64,000 nucleotides of DNA from Dyadobacter fanqingshengii (GTDB lineage: Bacteria > Bacteroidota > Bacteroidia > Cytophagales > Spirosomataceae), in the NCBI RefSeq assembly GCF_023822005.2, contig NZ_CP098806.1:1550001-1614000 (forward strand). The letters run 5' to 3'. The notes under the pieces are model-generated. The model was not told the origin of the DNA, searched no databases, and saw nothing but the letters and a program-made list of their open reading frames with translations. Positions 53,532-62,782 of this stretch are shown here, piece after piece. Made by a program: the position numbers and the translations under genes. The first letter of the stretch is position 1, and each line of letters opens with the position of its first letter.

Positions 53532-53978
53532 TCATTCGTAAATTACCAGAGCATGCGGTGGGATTGTCAAGCGGATCGACTTTCCGTTTCTTACTTCAAC
53601 ATTTAGCTCAGCCGGGCTAAGATCAGAAGCATACAGGCAGCGCATTCTGGAATTCACTTCATGCAAGTCATCGTCAATGGTGGCAAAAATTACTGCGTGA
53701 TCCCCGGCTAAATTTATTGCACATAACACTTCTCTCCCATCAAGAACGCGCGACCACGCAATCACTTTGTGCTCGGGCAGTTCAGCGTCGGTTGGAAGGA
53801 TATAATCGATCCCATTTTGAGAAGTTGCTCTTGGATAAAAATCGCCTTCAAGTAAGATAGGACGTGTCTGCACAAGAACGTTTAGACGCTCTAATTGCGC
53901 AGGCCCAAGCTTCTCAAAACAACATTTACGAATGTCAAAAATGTCCTGAGGTGAATGAGTACCAAGTAAGTTATCCAT
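53532..53978 (-). pseudogene. C-terminal remnant of a GH13 (alpha-amylase-type) enzyme
   Basis: 148 aa from an ATG at 53978; the frame extends to 54107 with unrelated residues. The part PAQLERLNVLVQTRPILLEG followed by GDFYPR and KVIAWSRVLDGREVLCAINL resembles the end of the catalytic barrel and the C-terminal beta domain of GH13 enzymes, with NGKSIRLTIPPHALVIYE as the last strand. The barrel with its catalytic Asp-Glu-Asp is absent, so no glycosidase activity is expected. It is either a truncated gene or a stand-alone C-domain. The DNA upstream (54108-54345) shows no further coding signal. Confidence 0.55.
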
Positions 53979-54345
53979 GATGAATAAGATGCTGAGAAAA
54001 GTTAAAACCCTTTGGATTTTCCATATAGGCACACGGCAAAGCTTAAAAAAATCATGCTTTGAATCCCCAAAAGTCGTTTCAAACCTCTTCCTTGGCAACT
54101 TTATCATCCGTAATGTTGTTGCACGAGTAGGGTTTCTTACTCCTTACCAAATTTCCAGGCTACCTTTGTTACTTCTCTTAAACGATCGCAATTTTCATCA
54201 CACCCCATTGCGAAGGCCTCAAGCAACCTGCAATCACTGTTTGCCCTGACATTGCGATCAAAAAAAAATCATTTTATATTAACCCAATACAATAAACCAA
54301 TCCCCGGCAAGAACCCTCTTGAAGGCAGAAAACCGGATAAGTACC

Positions 54346-55902
54346 ATGGAAACAAATAAAGACAATAAAACAATTGAGAATATAGAGCTGGTTTTTTTGA
54401 AACCGGAAGATTATCAGGAGATCAAAGAAATGATGATTGAGACTTATTCCAGTATGCCGGATGCTTATTGGAAAGAACATCATATTAAGACGCTGACCAC
54501 CATTTTTCACGAAGGGCAAGTGGGCATAAGAGTTGATAATGAGCTGGCCGGATGTGCCTTATCCATTATTGTTGACTACGAAAAGGTTGACTCCAAGCAT
54601 ACTTATAAGGCGATAACGGGAAATTATAGTTTTAATACGCACACAGACAAAGGGGATATTTTGTACGGAATTGATGTATTCATTCGTCCCAAGTTTCGCG
54701 GCCTTCGGTTAGGCAGGCGTTTGTATGATTACAGGAAGGAGCTTTGTGAGAAATTAAATCTGAAAGGGATTGTGTTCGGCGGCCGGATCCCGAATTTTCA
54801 CCAATATTCCCATTCGATGTCCCCCAAGGAGTACATTGAAAAGGTGCGTAACAAGGACATTCATGACCCCGTTTTAAATTTTCAATTGTCGAACGATTTT
54901 CACCCTGCCAGGATATTGCAAGGATATTTGGAAGGGGATAAAGACTCTAACGAATATGCTGTACTGCTAGAGTGGGACAATGTTTATTACGAAAAAATTT
55001 CAGATCAGGCCGCCTTTAAAAAGTCGATCATCAGGCTAGGCCTGATACAATGGCAAATGAGATTGTACACTGATTTCGACGAGCTAATGCAGCAAGTTGA
55101 ATATTTCGTAGACGCGGTATCAGGTTACAGGTGTGATTTTGCGCTGTTTCCTGAGTTTTTCAATGCTCCGTTAATGTCGGATTATAACCATCTGGCAGAA
55201 CCGGACGCGATCAGAAAGCTGGCAGAATTTACAGAAAAAATTGTTACCCGCTTTTCTGAGCTTGCCATCTCTTACAACATTAATATTATTACAGGAAGTA
55301 TGCCCGAGGTCGTTGATAACAGTCTCTACAACGTGGGCTATTTATGCAAAAGGGACGGTGGGATTGAACGCTTTGAGAAGTTGCACGTAACCCCGGATGA
55401 AGCTAAGGTATGGGGCATGCAGGGAGGTAACACCTTGAAGACCTTCAATACAGACTGCGGAAAAATAGGTATACTGATTTGCTATGATGTTGAGTTTCCT
55501 GAATTAAGCCGCATCCTGGCCGATGAAGGAATGAATATATTATTTGTACCCTTTCTGACAGACACGCAAAATGGCTATTCAAGGGTAAGGAACTGTGCTC
55601 AGGCGAGGGCGATTGAAAATGAATGCTATGTGGCCATTGCCGGCAGCGTCGGCAACTTGCCGAAAGTTCACAATATGGATATTCAGTATGCCCAGTCTAT
55701 GGTATTCACACCATGCGATTTTTCGTTTCCCACTAACGGAATAAAAGCCGAAGCAACACCAAATACGGAAATGATCTTGATTGCCGACGTGGACATTGAT
55801 ATGCTGCGGGAATTGAATCAGTTTGGAAGTGTTCGGAATTTGAAAGATAGAAGAAACGATATTTATTCAATCACGCGTAACAACCGGACTCAGGATAACT
55901 AA
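54346..55902 (+). CDS. GNAT acetyltransferase - nitrilase fusion
   Basis: 518 aa. Residues about 12-205 form a GNAT N-acetyltransferase domain with acetyl-CoA loop RPKFRGLRLGRRL (114-126). Residues about 225-510 form a carbon-nitrogen hydrolase (nitrilase) domain with the Glu in LFPEFFNAP, the Lys in FEKLHVTPDE and nucleophile C379 in GILICYDVEFPE. Such fusions are widespread but lack a settled function; an amide or amidine substrate made or protected by acetylation is plausible. Start at the ATG 54346; the frame is open to a TTG at 54319. No close neighbour on its strand before it. Confidence 0.92.
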   Translation: METNKDNKTIENIELVFLKPEDYQEIKEMMIETYSSMPDAYWKEHHIKTLTTIFHEGQVGIRVDNELAGCALSIIVDYEKVDSKHTYKAITGNYSFNTHTDKGDILYGIDVFIRPKFRGLRLGRRLYDYRKELCEKLNLKGIVFGGRIPNFHQYSHSMSPKEYIEKVRNKDIHDPVLNFQLSNDFHPARILQGYLEGDKDSNEYAVLLEWDNVYYEKISDQAAFKKSIIRLGLIQWQMRLYTDFDELMQQVEYFVDAVSGYRCDFALFPEFFNAPLMSDYNHLAEPDAIRKLAEFTEKIVTRFSELAISYNINIITGSMPEVVDNSLYNVGYLCKRDGGIERFEKLHVTPDEAKVWGMQGGNTLKTFNTDCGKIGILICYDVEFPELSRILADEGMNILFVPFLTDTQNGYSRVRNCAQARAIENECYVAIAGSVGNLPKVHNMDIQYAQSMVFTPCDFSFPTNGIKAEATPNTEMILIADVDIDMLRELNQFGSVRNLKDRRNDIYSITRNNRTQDN

Positions 55903-55944
55903 TAACGGTTCCGGCCGCTATAAACATAGCAGACAATAATGTCC

Positions 55945-55952
55945 TACCTTTG
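55945..55952 (+). promoter_or_regulatory. -7-type element abutting a start codon
   Basis: TACCTTTG matches TAnnTTTG exactly and ends 3 nt before the ATG at 55956. If it is used, the transcript would start at or next to the A of the ATG, a leaderless mRNA. No TTTG is seen at -33. Confidence 0.4.
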
Positions 55953-55955
55953 TAT

Positions 55956-56363
55956 ATGTTTAAAAACACAACTATCTATTTAGCAGACGACGATGCTGAT
56001 GATCGCCTGTTGTTGACAGACGCCCTCAAAAGCATCGCCCCGGATTTAGAAATTGTTGAAACAGAAAGCGGTCTGGATCTTCTGGCCATTTTGCATGCGC
56101 AAATTCCGCCTGCTAACAGCCTGATTATTTTAGACATGAACATGCCTAAAATGAATGGCCTGGAAACCCTGGCAAATTTACGTGACATACCCACTCTGGC
56201 CTCAATACCTGCTGTGATGCTCTCGACCTCCGGCAATGCGAACATGATACAATTTGCTAAACAACTAGGCGCAATGCATTATTTTATAAAGCCGTCTACT
56301 ATGGGTGGTTTGCTGGAATTATCGCATAAAATAATCTTTGGAGAAGCCCCGGTTGCTGTATAA
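55956..56363 (+). CDS. Single-domain response regulator
   Basis: 135 aa receiver-only protein. Seen: ADDDADDRLL acidic cluster, phospho-acceptor in ILDMNMPKMNG, switch region MLSTSGN and Lys-Pro in YFIKPSTM. It starts at the ATG 56: the TTG at 55950 is part of the promoter-like box. It is convergent with the CheB gene. Together with the regulators at 60890 and 29381 it is one of three output-less receivers in the window, all candidates for phosphorelay or for partnering the CheB-CheR-kinase protein nearby (inference). Confidence 0.9.
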   Translation: MFKNTTIYLADDDADDRLLLTDALKSIAPDLEIVETESGLDLLAILHAQIPPANSLIILDMNMPKMNGLETLANLRDIPTLASIPAVMLSTSGNANMIQFAKQLGAMHYFIKPSTMGGLLELSHKIIFGEAPVAV

Positions 56364-56413
56364 GTGACCTGTGATACAAGACTTCCATTACACATCTTCA
56401 TAATACTGTAATG

Positions 56414-57433
56414 TCAATACGGCATTACAGTATCATGGTTTTGCAAATCAAAAAGGATCATTTTAAGTGTGTCAATGTGCCGTTGCATTTCATCTTTTCT
56501 TTCCAGATGATCCGTTGCCAAGGACGTGTACCCTTTTTGAGCGTAATCGACTTCAAGTTTGCGCAGAAGGTGCTTACGTTCCTCCATCATCCGAAGGGCC
56601 ACCCATAAAGTAGTGCTGGCTGTTTCGGCTTGTTTGACCACCAAATCCTGTTCTGTATAAGCATGGCCTATATGACACCGGTAGCGGTTAATGATGTCCC
56701 CCTTTACCGCCCACAAGTTGCCACCACAGTCCGGGCAGGCGAAAACGCTCTTATCCGCAATTTGTTCGACAGCATCAATACCTACGGCCGTTTTTTCTGC
56801 TATTTGGGATTCTAAAATAACCTCTTGCGGCGCCTGCACCCGAACCTCTGAATCCTGTTCAAAGCTGGTCAGCTCGACTAAGAGCCCTCCTATTGACCCA
56901 AGCTCACTGACGTAGTCCACATCCATGTTATTGATGACCGACAGCGGCATGTCCGGATATTCGGCCTGATTAGGATCCTGCACAATACACGCCCCGCCAC
57001 TTCTTTTAATCGCCCACATGCCCGATGTCCCATCGTCAAGCATACCGCTTAATATAATTCCAATGGCATGCGATGTATATGCAACAGCAGCGGAGCGAAA
57101 CAGTACGTCGATGGATGGCCGGAACCGGTTTTCCTGGGGGCCGGCCCCTAACAGAATCTTTCCGTCTTTTACCAATAAATGTTGGTTTGGAGGTGCAACA
57201 TAAATATTAGCTGCCTCAATGGTAGCACCGCTTACAGCCATACTGCATTGCATAGACGTTACCTTATTTAAGCGGTGCACCACAAAGTCGCCAATGCCCT
57301 TTCGGGACAAGTGGAGGACGATACAATATGCGACGTCTAATCCGGCAGGCAATGTCTGGACTAATTCGGCCAGCGCGTTGAGTCCACCCGCAGACGCGCC
57401 AATAACTACAATAAACTTGGGTTGAGCGGCCAT
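56414..57433 (-). CDS. CheB-type methylesterase with zinc-ribbon-like tail
   Basis: 339 aa. Residues 1-190 are a CheB catalytic domain without a receiver: S14 in IGASAGG, H41 in VLHLS and D134 region in LSGMLDDGTSG form the triad. Residues about 228-262 hold C233, C236, C253 and H257 in CPDCGG and RCHIGHAY, a probable zinc site, and the rest is helical (coiled coil about 265-325). No chemoreceptor or flagellar gene is near, so the target is not a standard MCP. It begins 1 nt after the CheB-CheR-kinase gene and is surely co-transcribed with it. Confidence 0.9.
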   Translation of the reverse strand: MAAQPKFIVVIGASAGGLNALAELVQTLPAGLDVAYCIVLHLSRKGIGDFVVHRLNKVTSMQCSMAVSGATIEAANIYVAPPNQHLLVKDGKILLGAGPQENRFRPSIDVLFRSAAVAYTSHAIGIILSGMLDDGTSGMWAIKRSGGACIVQDPNQAEYPDMPLSVINNMDVDYVSELGSIGGLLVELTSFEQDSEVRVQAPQEVILESQIAEKTAVGIDAVEQIADKSVFACPDCGGNLWAVKGDIINRYRCHIGHAYTEQDLVVKQAETASTTLWVALRMMEERKHLLRKLEVDYAQKGYTSLATDHLERKDEMQRHIDTLKMILFDLQNHDTVMPY

Positions 57434-57434
57434 A

Positions 57435-60400
57435 TTAGCTATTTAAATAAATGGTAAACTTACTGCCAACGCCCAGTTCACTTTCAACTGCGATCCTGCC
57501 ACCGGCAGCATGAACTATTTTCCTGGCCAGGTACAAGCCAATGCCGTAGCCGTCACCATCTGAATGCAGCCTGGTGTATTTATCAAAAATCGTATCCAGA
57601 TAACGCTTATCCATGCCCTTCCCGTTATCTTCAACACAAAGCACGGTTTGGTTGCTCTCTTGCGTAATACGGACCTGAATAACCGGCGTCCGCTCGGAGC
57701 GGTACTTAATGCCGTTTGCGATCAGATTATATAGGATGCTCCGCAGGTTCTTTTTGGAGAATTCCACCTTGTTTACTTGCACGTCCCTTTTGATCACAGC
57801 CCCGCTTAATTTAATTCGCTCAGTCAGACTCCAGTCAATGTTGTCCAGCAACTCATCGATATCAACCAGTTCTGTTTGCTGTGCATTGTTTTCAATTTTG
57901 GCTACCTGAGCAATCTCGCTGATCAGCGAACGGAATTTTTTAACCGAACCGTTGATGATTGGTAAGACTTCCTGGATTTGCGGATCATTGCTATCGATGG
58001 TACTAATCAGCGAAAGGCTTCCTTCAATGCTGGTCAACGGATCCAGTAAATCGTGGGACGCGGTATGGACGAAATTGTCCAGATCCGCATTAATCCGCAT
58101 CAGGGCTTCATTTTTTTTATCGAGCTGCTGCTGGATTGTTTTGAGCTCGGTGATATCGTTGAATGTTATAATGGCCCCTGAAGTCTTATTACTGACTTGC
58201 TTGATATAAGGCATGGTCATCACCTGAAACCACCTGCCGTCCTTTGTTTCAATTTCTTTGGTGATTACCGCATCGCCGGATAGTACCGCACTGATATCTT
58301 CAATAATAGTTTCGACAATAAAATTTGTCGAAATATTGCTCAAAGGCCTTCCAACATCTGTTTCCAGCAGGTTAATCAGTTTTGACGCGCCTGGTGAGAA
58401 TTTGATCAGGCGCATTTGGTCATCTAAAAACAGCTGCCCGTTGACGTTGCTCCGGAAATAATTATTGAGATCGTCGTTGAGATCAGCAAGCTCCTTGTTT
58501 TTCAACTGATAATCAGCATTGATTGTATGCAGCTCTTCATTGATGGATTGCATTTCTTCACTGGTACTCTGCATCTCCTCATTCGCTGAAAGCAGCTCCT
58601 CATTAAAGGATTGCATATTTTCTTCCTGGGAATATAATCTTTCATTTGAAGCCAGACGCTCTTCTTTCAGCTCCCTGACTTCTTGTTCCAGGCTTTGCGT
58701 ATACTGGTTGAAATAAATTTCCTCATTAAAAACAAGCCTGTTGTTCACTGTTGCCTCAACGGGCGTTTCCTCGTTAATCCGTACGACTAAAAAACCATTG
58801 CTTCGCCCTTTGTAGATCATCGGGCTCACAGACAGCGTTACGCTGATGATCTGCTCGCCCTCTGGTATAATGATTCCCGTAACCGAAGCCCCTTTATTCG
58901 TTTGTACAACATTGTTGATAATGGCATTGTAGGCAATTGCCAATGGGCCCGGAAGCAACTCGGTAAAGTCGGTCGGCATGATCTTCTGAAGCAGGAACCT
59001 GGTCGTATCCCCATACAGTTTCAATATTCGCTCGTTTTGGTCAATGCAAATCACCAGCTGGCCCAGGTCTTTCATTACTGTCTCGTTGACGGCATCGCCA
59101 ACTGTCCGGTCCGCGACCTTGTAGGCCTGCTCTTTTTGCTGCGGCGTGTCCGTCAGCTTTTTATAGGAGACCTCCGGCATTGAATAAGAATCAAACCGCA
59201 CCGGGTGGTGGGAACCCTGGTTTTTATAGACCTTAAACTTTTTACTGATCACTTTCAGGCTTTCCAAAATCGGGAGCGGGTTTTCGCTTGAACCCAGAAA
59301 AAGATAGCCATGAGACCTAAGGCCAAAGAGCAGCATCAGGTAAATTTTCTTTTGCAGCGCTGGCGTCATGTATATCAAAACATTGCGGCAGCTAATAAAA
59401 TGCATGTTACAATACGGCGGGTTCTTGACCAGGTCATGCTGTGCAAAAATGACCATTTTCCGAAGTGTTGCCTTCACCCTGTAATCATCCCCTTCGACTT
59501 GAAAAAACCGGGTAAGACGCTGCTCTGATACATTGGCCAGGGTAGCGGCCTTATACAAACCTTTTCCAGCCTGCGCGAGTGCTGCACTATCAATATCTGT
59601 TGCAAAAATCTTAACTACATGCTCATTGATATTATCCCCCAACCCCTCACTGACCAGCATAGCCATTGAATAGGCCTCTTCACCGGTGGCACAACCGGTC
59701 ACCCACATCCTTATTTCCTGCTGGGGTGCCAGCTGAGCGATGATGGCAGGTATAATCTGGCTTTCCAGGAAATCAAACGACTCCGAATCGCGGAAAAATC
59801 CGGTTACACTAATAAGAAAGTCCTTCGCTAAAACTTCCAGTTCATCCGGATTGGTTTTTAGAAATTTAACGTAGCTGTCCAGCTCGCTGAAGTTGTTGGC
59901 GGCGACCCTCCTTTTTATCCTTCTTAAAATCGTGGATTGTTTGTAGTCAGTAAAATCAAGAGGCAATTCTTTACTAATGAGCTCGATAATTTCGCCAACA
60001 TGCTCTTCATCATGAATGCCAGATGCAAGCAAATCCAGCTCACGCTTGACAAAGTCCTCAATCACGGCAGGCATTGCTTCGGGTTCTAATATAAAATCCA
60101 CCATCCCTGTTGATATCACATTTGCCGGCATACTGTGAAATTCTGTTCCGTCGGGTTCTCTTGCAATCACCAGCCCGCCTGCTTTTTTTATGGCCTTAGC
60201 ACCATCCGTGCCATCTGATCCCAGGCCGGAAAGTACAATGCCTATTGCCTTTGGACCATATTCTGCTGCCAGTGAGGTAAAAAATGTGTTAATAGTTAAA
60301 TGGGTGCTGCGGTCATCTTTCTTATTGGTCAAATACAGACTATGGCCCCGGACAGTCATTACTTTGTCATTGGGAATAGTGTAAACCTGATTCCCGTGAA

Positions 60401-60611
60401 TAGCCATCCCATCCTCGGCCTGTTGCACCACCAGCTTGCTATGCCGGGAAAGCAGGGCTACAAGATGGCTTTGGAAATCGGCTGATAAATGCTGGACAAT
60501 AATATAAGAAACCCCATCTGTTGGGGTATGGTCGAAAAAAGTAGTGAGATCGTCAAGGCCACCTGCCGAAGCGCCTATTGCAATGATATGGTGCGGTTCT
60601 GCTGTAAACAT
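57435..60611 (-). CDS. CheB-CheR-PAS-histidine kinase fusion
   Basis: 1058 aa from the ATG at 60611. CheB domain about 5-190 (S15, H41, D133); CheR methyltransferase about 205-480 with the SAM motif GCATGEEAY (307-315) and ISVTGFFRD; a coiled coil about 630-725 rich in Glu/Asn (SNERLYSQEENMQSFNEELL); PAS about 735-850; HisKA with H near 870 in ASHDLLDPL; HATPase to the end with NLIANGIKYRS, EDNGKGMD and GYGIGLYLARKI. This is the non-chemotactic CheB/R two-component class. It likely methylates and demethylates unknown targets and signals to one of the output-less receivers. Start chosen to place the CheB motif near the N-terminus. Confidence 0.93.
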   Translation of the reverse strand: MFTAEPHHIIAIGASAGGLDDLTTFFDHTPTDGVSYIIVQHLSADFQSHLVALLSRHSKLVVQQAEDGMAIHGNQVYTIPNDKVMTVRGHSLYLTNKKDDRSTHLTINTFFTSLAAEYGPKAIGIVLSGLGSDGTDGAKAIKKAGGLVIAREPDGTEFHSMPANVISTGMVDFILEPEAMPAVIEDFVKRELDLLASGIHDEEHVGEIIELISKELPLDFTDYKQSTILRRIKRRVAANNFSELDSYVKFLKTNPDELEVLAKDFLISVTGFFRDSESFDFLESQIIPAIIAQLAPQQEIRMWVTGCATGEEAYSMAMLVSEGLGDNINEHVVKIFATDIDSAALAQAGKGLYKAATLANVSEQRLTRFFQVEGDDYRVKATLRKMVIFAQHDLVKNPPYCNMHFISCRNVLIYMTPALQKKIYLMLLFGLRSHGYLFLGSSENPLPILESLKVISKKFKVYKNQGSHHPVRFDSYSMPEVSYKKLTDTPQQKEQAYKVADRTVGDAVNETVMKDLGQLVICIDQNERILKLYGDTTRFLLQKIMPTDFTELLPGPLAIAYNAIINNVVQTNKGASVTGIIIPEGEQIISVTLSVSPMIYKGRSNGFLVVRINEETPVEATVNNRLVFNEEIYFNQYTQSLEQEVRELKEERLASNERLYSQEENMQSFNEELLSANEEMQSTSEEMQSINEELHTINADYQLKNKELADLNDDLNNYFRSNVNGQLFLDDQMRLIKFSPGASKLINLLETDVGRPLSNISTNFIVETIIEDISAVLSGDAVITKEIETKDGRWFQVMTMPYIKQVSNKTSGAIITFNDITELKTIQQQLDKKNEALMRINADLDNFVHTASHDLLDPLTSIEGSLSLISTIDSNDPQIQEVLPIINGSVKKFRSLISEIAQVAKIENNAQQTELVDIDELLDNIDWSLTERIKLSGAVIKRDVQVNKVEFSKKNLRSILYNLIANGIKYRSERTPVIQVRITQESNQTVLCVEDNGKGMDKRYLDTIFDKYTRLHSDGDGYGIGLYLARKIVHAAGGRIAVESELGVGSKFTIYLNS

Positions 60612-60661
60612 AACGTTTGGGTAAGGTGAACATTTCGTAACTAGCATTTCTGACTAGTACT

Positions 60662-60669
60662 CAAATATA
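60662..60669 (-). promoter_or_regulatory. Likely -7 promoter element of the CheB-CheR-kinase operon
   Basis: TATATTTG on the minus strand matches TAnnTTTG exactly. Expected start near 60658, about 47 nt before the ATG at 60611. No clear -33 TTTG is seen. Confidence 0.5.
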
Positions 60670-60889
60670 GATTAAAAGCGAGGGAAAGCAGGATCTGTAA
60701 AACCGGCTGCTTGTAAATTATGGTGAAGTACGATATATTTAGATTAAAAGCATGCCAATGTTTCAATTAGTGATTGCAAAGTCTCTGATAATGATTTTGG
60801 TATATACAAAACAGGTGTTTTACCAAGTTGGAATCACCTAAATGCTGGCATCATTTTAATGGGACGGCACCGATCATACCTACACTGAT

Positions 60890-61312
60890 ATGGATAAAAA
60901 CGGCATAATTATCATTATAGAGGACGACGCTGATGACCAGTTTGTATTGGAAGAAGTTTTTACTGAGCTCGGATACCCTAATCAGAGGATGTATTTTTCT
61001 GATGGACTGAAGGCACTGGATTATCTTTATTCAACTACCGACAAACCTTTTATCATTATTTCAGATATTAATTTACCCCAGTTGAACGGGCTTGAACTTA
61101 GAAGGAAGGTCCAGACTGACGCCGCGCTCAGCCTTAAATGTATACCCTATGTGTACTTTACCACCGCAATCAACCAGCAGGCCGTCATTGATGCGTACAG
61201 CACATCTGCACAAGGTTTTTTTGTCAAGCCCAGCGATTTCAATGAAATTAAAGAAACCATTGAGATCATGATAAACTATTGGAAGAAATGTGCCGCTCCC
61301 AATAATTTCTAA
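60890..61312 (+). CDS. Single-domain response regulator (paralogue of 29381-29806)
   Basis: 140 aa receiver only. Seen: IIEDDADDQFVL, phospho-acceptor in IISDINLPQLNG, switch FTTAINQ, and the conserved Lys-Pro in FFVKPSDF. Shares the same spelling and a PNN ending with the regulator at 29381-29806, so the two are paralogues. It is divergent from the CheB-CheR-kinase gene (278 nt between starts), which makes that kinase the best candidate phosphodonor (inference). The gap 60612-60889 holds the two promoters and no gene. Confidence 0.9.
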   Translation: MDKNGIIIIIEDDADDQFVLEEVFTELGYPNQRMYFSDGLKALDYLYSTTDKPFIIISDINLPQLNGLELRRKVQTDAALSLKCIPYVYFTTAINQQAVIDAYSTSAQGFFVKPSDFNEIKETIEIMINYWKKCAAPNNF

Positions 61313-61328
61313 ATGCATATGAGTGATG

Positions 61329-61526
61329 TCAGAACCTGTTTATGCCCGCCGGGACCTGCGGCCACAGGGGCTGGATCTGGAAGAAGCTTCGTTTTTCAAT
61401 GATCAGAAGCTGACCATAGACAGCTGCCAGCGAACCCCGCATTTTGTCTGAGACCTCCCTATTTGTAAAGTATCCGGGCCCCTCCTGCTCGCAGGTTTGC
61501 TCTGGTTCTTGAATCTGATTATCCAT
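61329..61526 (-). CDS. Small hypothetical protein
   Basis: 65 aa, not recognised. No signal or membrane segment. Acidic N-terminus with TCEQEGPGYFTNREVSD, then a more hydrophobic and basic C-terminus (LLIIEKRSFFQIQPLWPQ). It sits 20 nt after the next small gene upstream on the same strand, which supports a two-gene operon. Its length leaves room for chance, so it is only moderately supported. Confidence 0.45.
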   Translation of the reverse strand: MDNQIQEPEQTCEQEGPGYFTNREVSDKMRGSLAAVYGQLLIIEKRSFFQIQPLWPQVPAGINRF

Positions 61527-61546
61527 TGGTGGTTTAGGTTTTAAAT

Positions 61547-61852
61547 TTACAACAGAACTGATGAAGTTGTGATTTGCTTGAATTCGGTAATGACCTGCTC
61601 AAATTGCTGGTCAGATATGCCGCTAGCCTGCATGGCCCGGTCCTTCATGTTTTTTCGACCATCTGTCTCAAATCCATACCTGGGCAAGCCAAGCGCCAAT
61701 GGGCTGAAAAAAAGATCCTGCTTTCCCTGCTTTACCCAGATCTCGACAAATGGCTCGCTGGTGGTCTGGCCGAGCGGATAATACGCTCTAACAACCATTT
61801 TAACCTGCTTGCCCGTTGTCATTGTGAAAATTTTCTCATAGACCATATTCAT
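61547..61852 (-). CDS. Small hypothetical protein
   Basis: 101 aa, not recognised. No signal peptide. The sequence begins with strand-like KQVKMVVRAYYPLGQ and EPFVEIWVKQGKQDLFF, followed by a charged helical C-terminus (SDQQFEQVITEFKQITT). Alternative start at the third codon (Met3). The reading frame is better formed than the overlapping frames on the plus strand. Likely co-transcribed with the 65-aa gene 20 nt downstream. Confidence 0.6.
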   Translation of the reverse strand: MNMVYEKIFTMTTGKQVKMVVRAYYPLGQTTSEPFVEIWVKQGKQDLFFSPLALGLPRYGFETDGRKNMKDRAMQASGISDQQFEQVITEFKQITTSSVLL

Positions 61853-61943
61853 AGGTGTGTGGTGGCAATGGTAAAGTTACACAGAAGCTTTCAGGCAAAC
61901 CACCCCTTAACAATATGATAAAATTAAGCACTTGAATACTACT

Positions 61944-62475
61944 TCAAACTTGATCCGAACCTTCGAGAAACGGATAGTCCGTGTATCCATGTTCGCCTCC
62001 ACCGTACATGGTAGCCTCGTCAGGTTGGTTCAACTCAGCATCCAATTCAAACCTCTTTGGCAGATCCGGGTTGGCCAGAAACAATGATCCATAAGAAATT
62101 ATTCTGGCTATACCCTTTTCCAATTCCGCTTCCCCGCTTTCTTTATTGAAACCAGCATTAGCGATAACCAGGTGTTTACTTATTCGGCCAAATGTTTCTA
62201 TCACATTTTTTGGATAATGTGGGAAGTCGTCCAAAGGGAACATACCATTCATCAAATGGATATAGGCCAGTGGCAATTCATTCAAAGCTTCGATCAAATG
62301 CGAGAATTGAGTAACAGGATCACTGAAGTCCTGCACTTGACCGCTGGGTATAATATAAGGTCGTCAGATCTGACACGACACCTTCGATGTTAGCCCGGCT
62401 GCGGGTCATGGGCGCCATCGCAATTGCGTTTTTTAATGTTTCTTTTCCCAGTCTTACTTTTTCCAGTAGTTTCAT
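61944..62475 (-). pseudogene. Old Yellow Enzyme (NemA-like) gene broken by internal deletion
   Basis: The 5' part (from ATG 62475) reads MKLLEKVRLGKETLKNAIAM, APMTRSRANIEGV and TLYYTQRSSAG, the N-terminus of an alkene reductase. The 3' part (from about 62333 to 61944) reads FSDPVTQFSHLIEALNELP, ANAGFNKESGEAELEKGIA and FLANPDLPKRF, with MYGGGEHGYTDYPFLE, the C-terminus of the same family. About half of the usual 360 residues is missing between them, and the two parts are in different frames, so the 5' frame stops soon after the join (near 62333). The FMN-binding barrel core is absent, and no activity is expected. Confidence 0.8.
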
Positions 62476-62782
62476 TATCTCTTCAATTATTTAGTGATAT
62501 GTAAATTTTACTATTATTGGATTGCCTTTATTGCTTTAAAATATAAAGTGATAATTAGTGTACCATTGCTGCTGCGGAACAGCAACATTGATTTGTCTTC
62601 CAAACAATGTGATAAAATCAAAACCAGGGGCTGTGGAAAATTCAAAAGTCATGGTTGGATGAATCTGGTCAAGTAGGTCTAAGTTAATATTAACTATTTA
62701 AATCAGCCGGTAGAAGCAGCGTTTTATACGCTGTTACCAGTCATAACAGAGAAGGTATTCAAACGGGTTTAGCATTATTTCA
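62476..62782. other. Intergenic region
   Basis: 307 nt between the broken Old Yellow Enzyme gene and the lipoprotein gene. I see no open frame with family features and only short weak inverted repeats (for example CAGCGT / ACGCTG around 62717-62733). It must hold the promoter of the lipoprotein gene, but no exact TAnnTTTG is evident. Confidence 0.5.

Noticed and set aside
54161..54168. TACCTTTG box 178 nt before the GNAT-nitrilase gene
   Set aside because: Exact -7 match but no -33 TTTG and a long leader; not distinctive enough in AT-rich DNA to list as a promoter.
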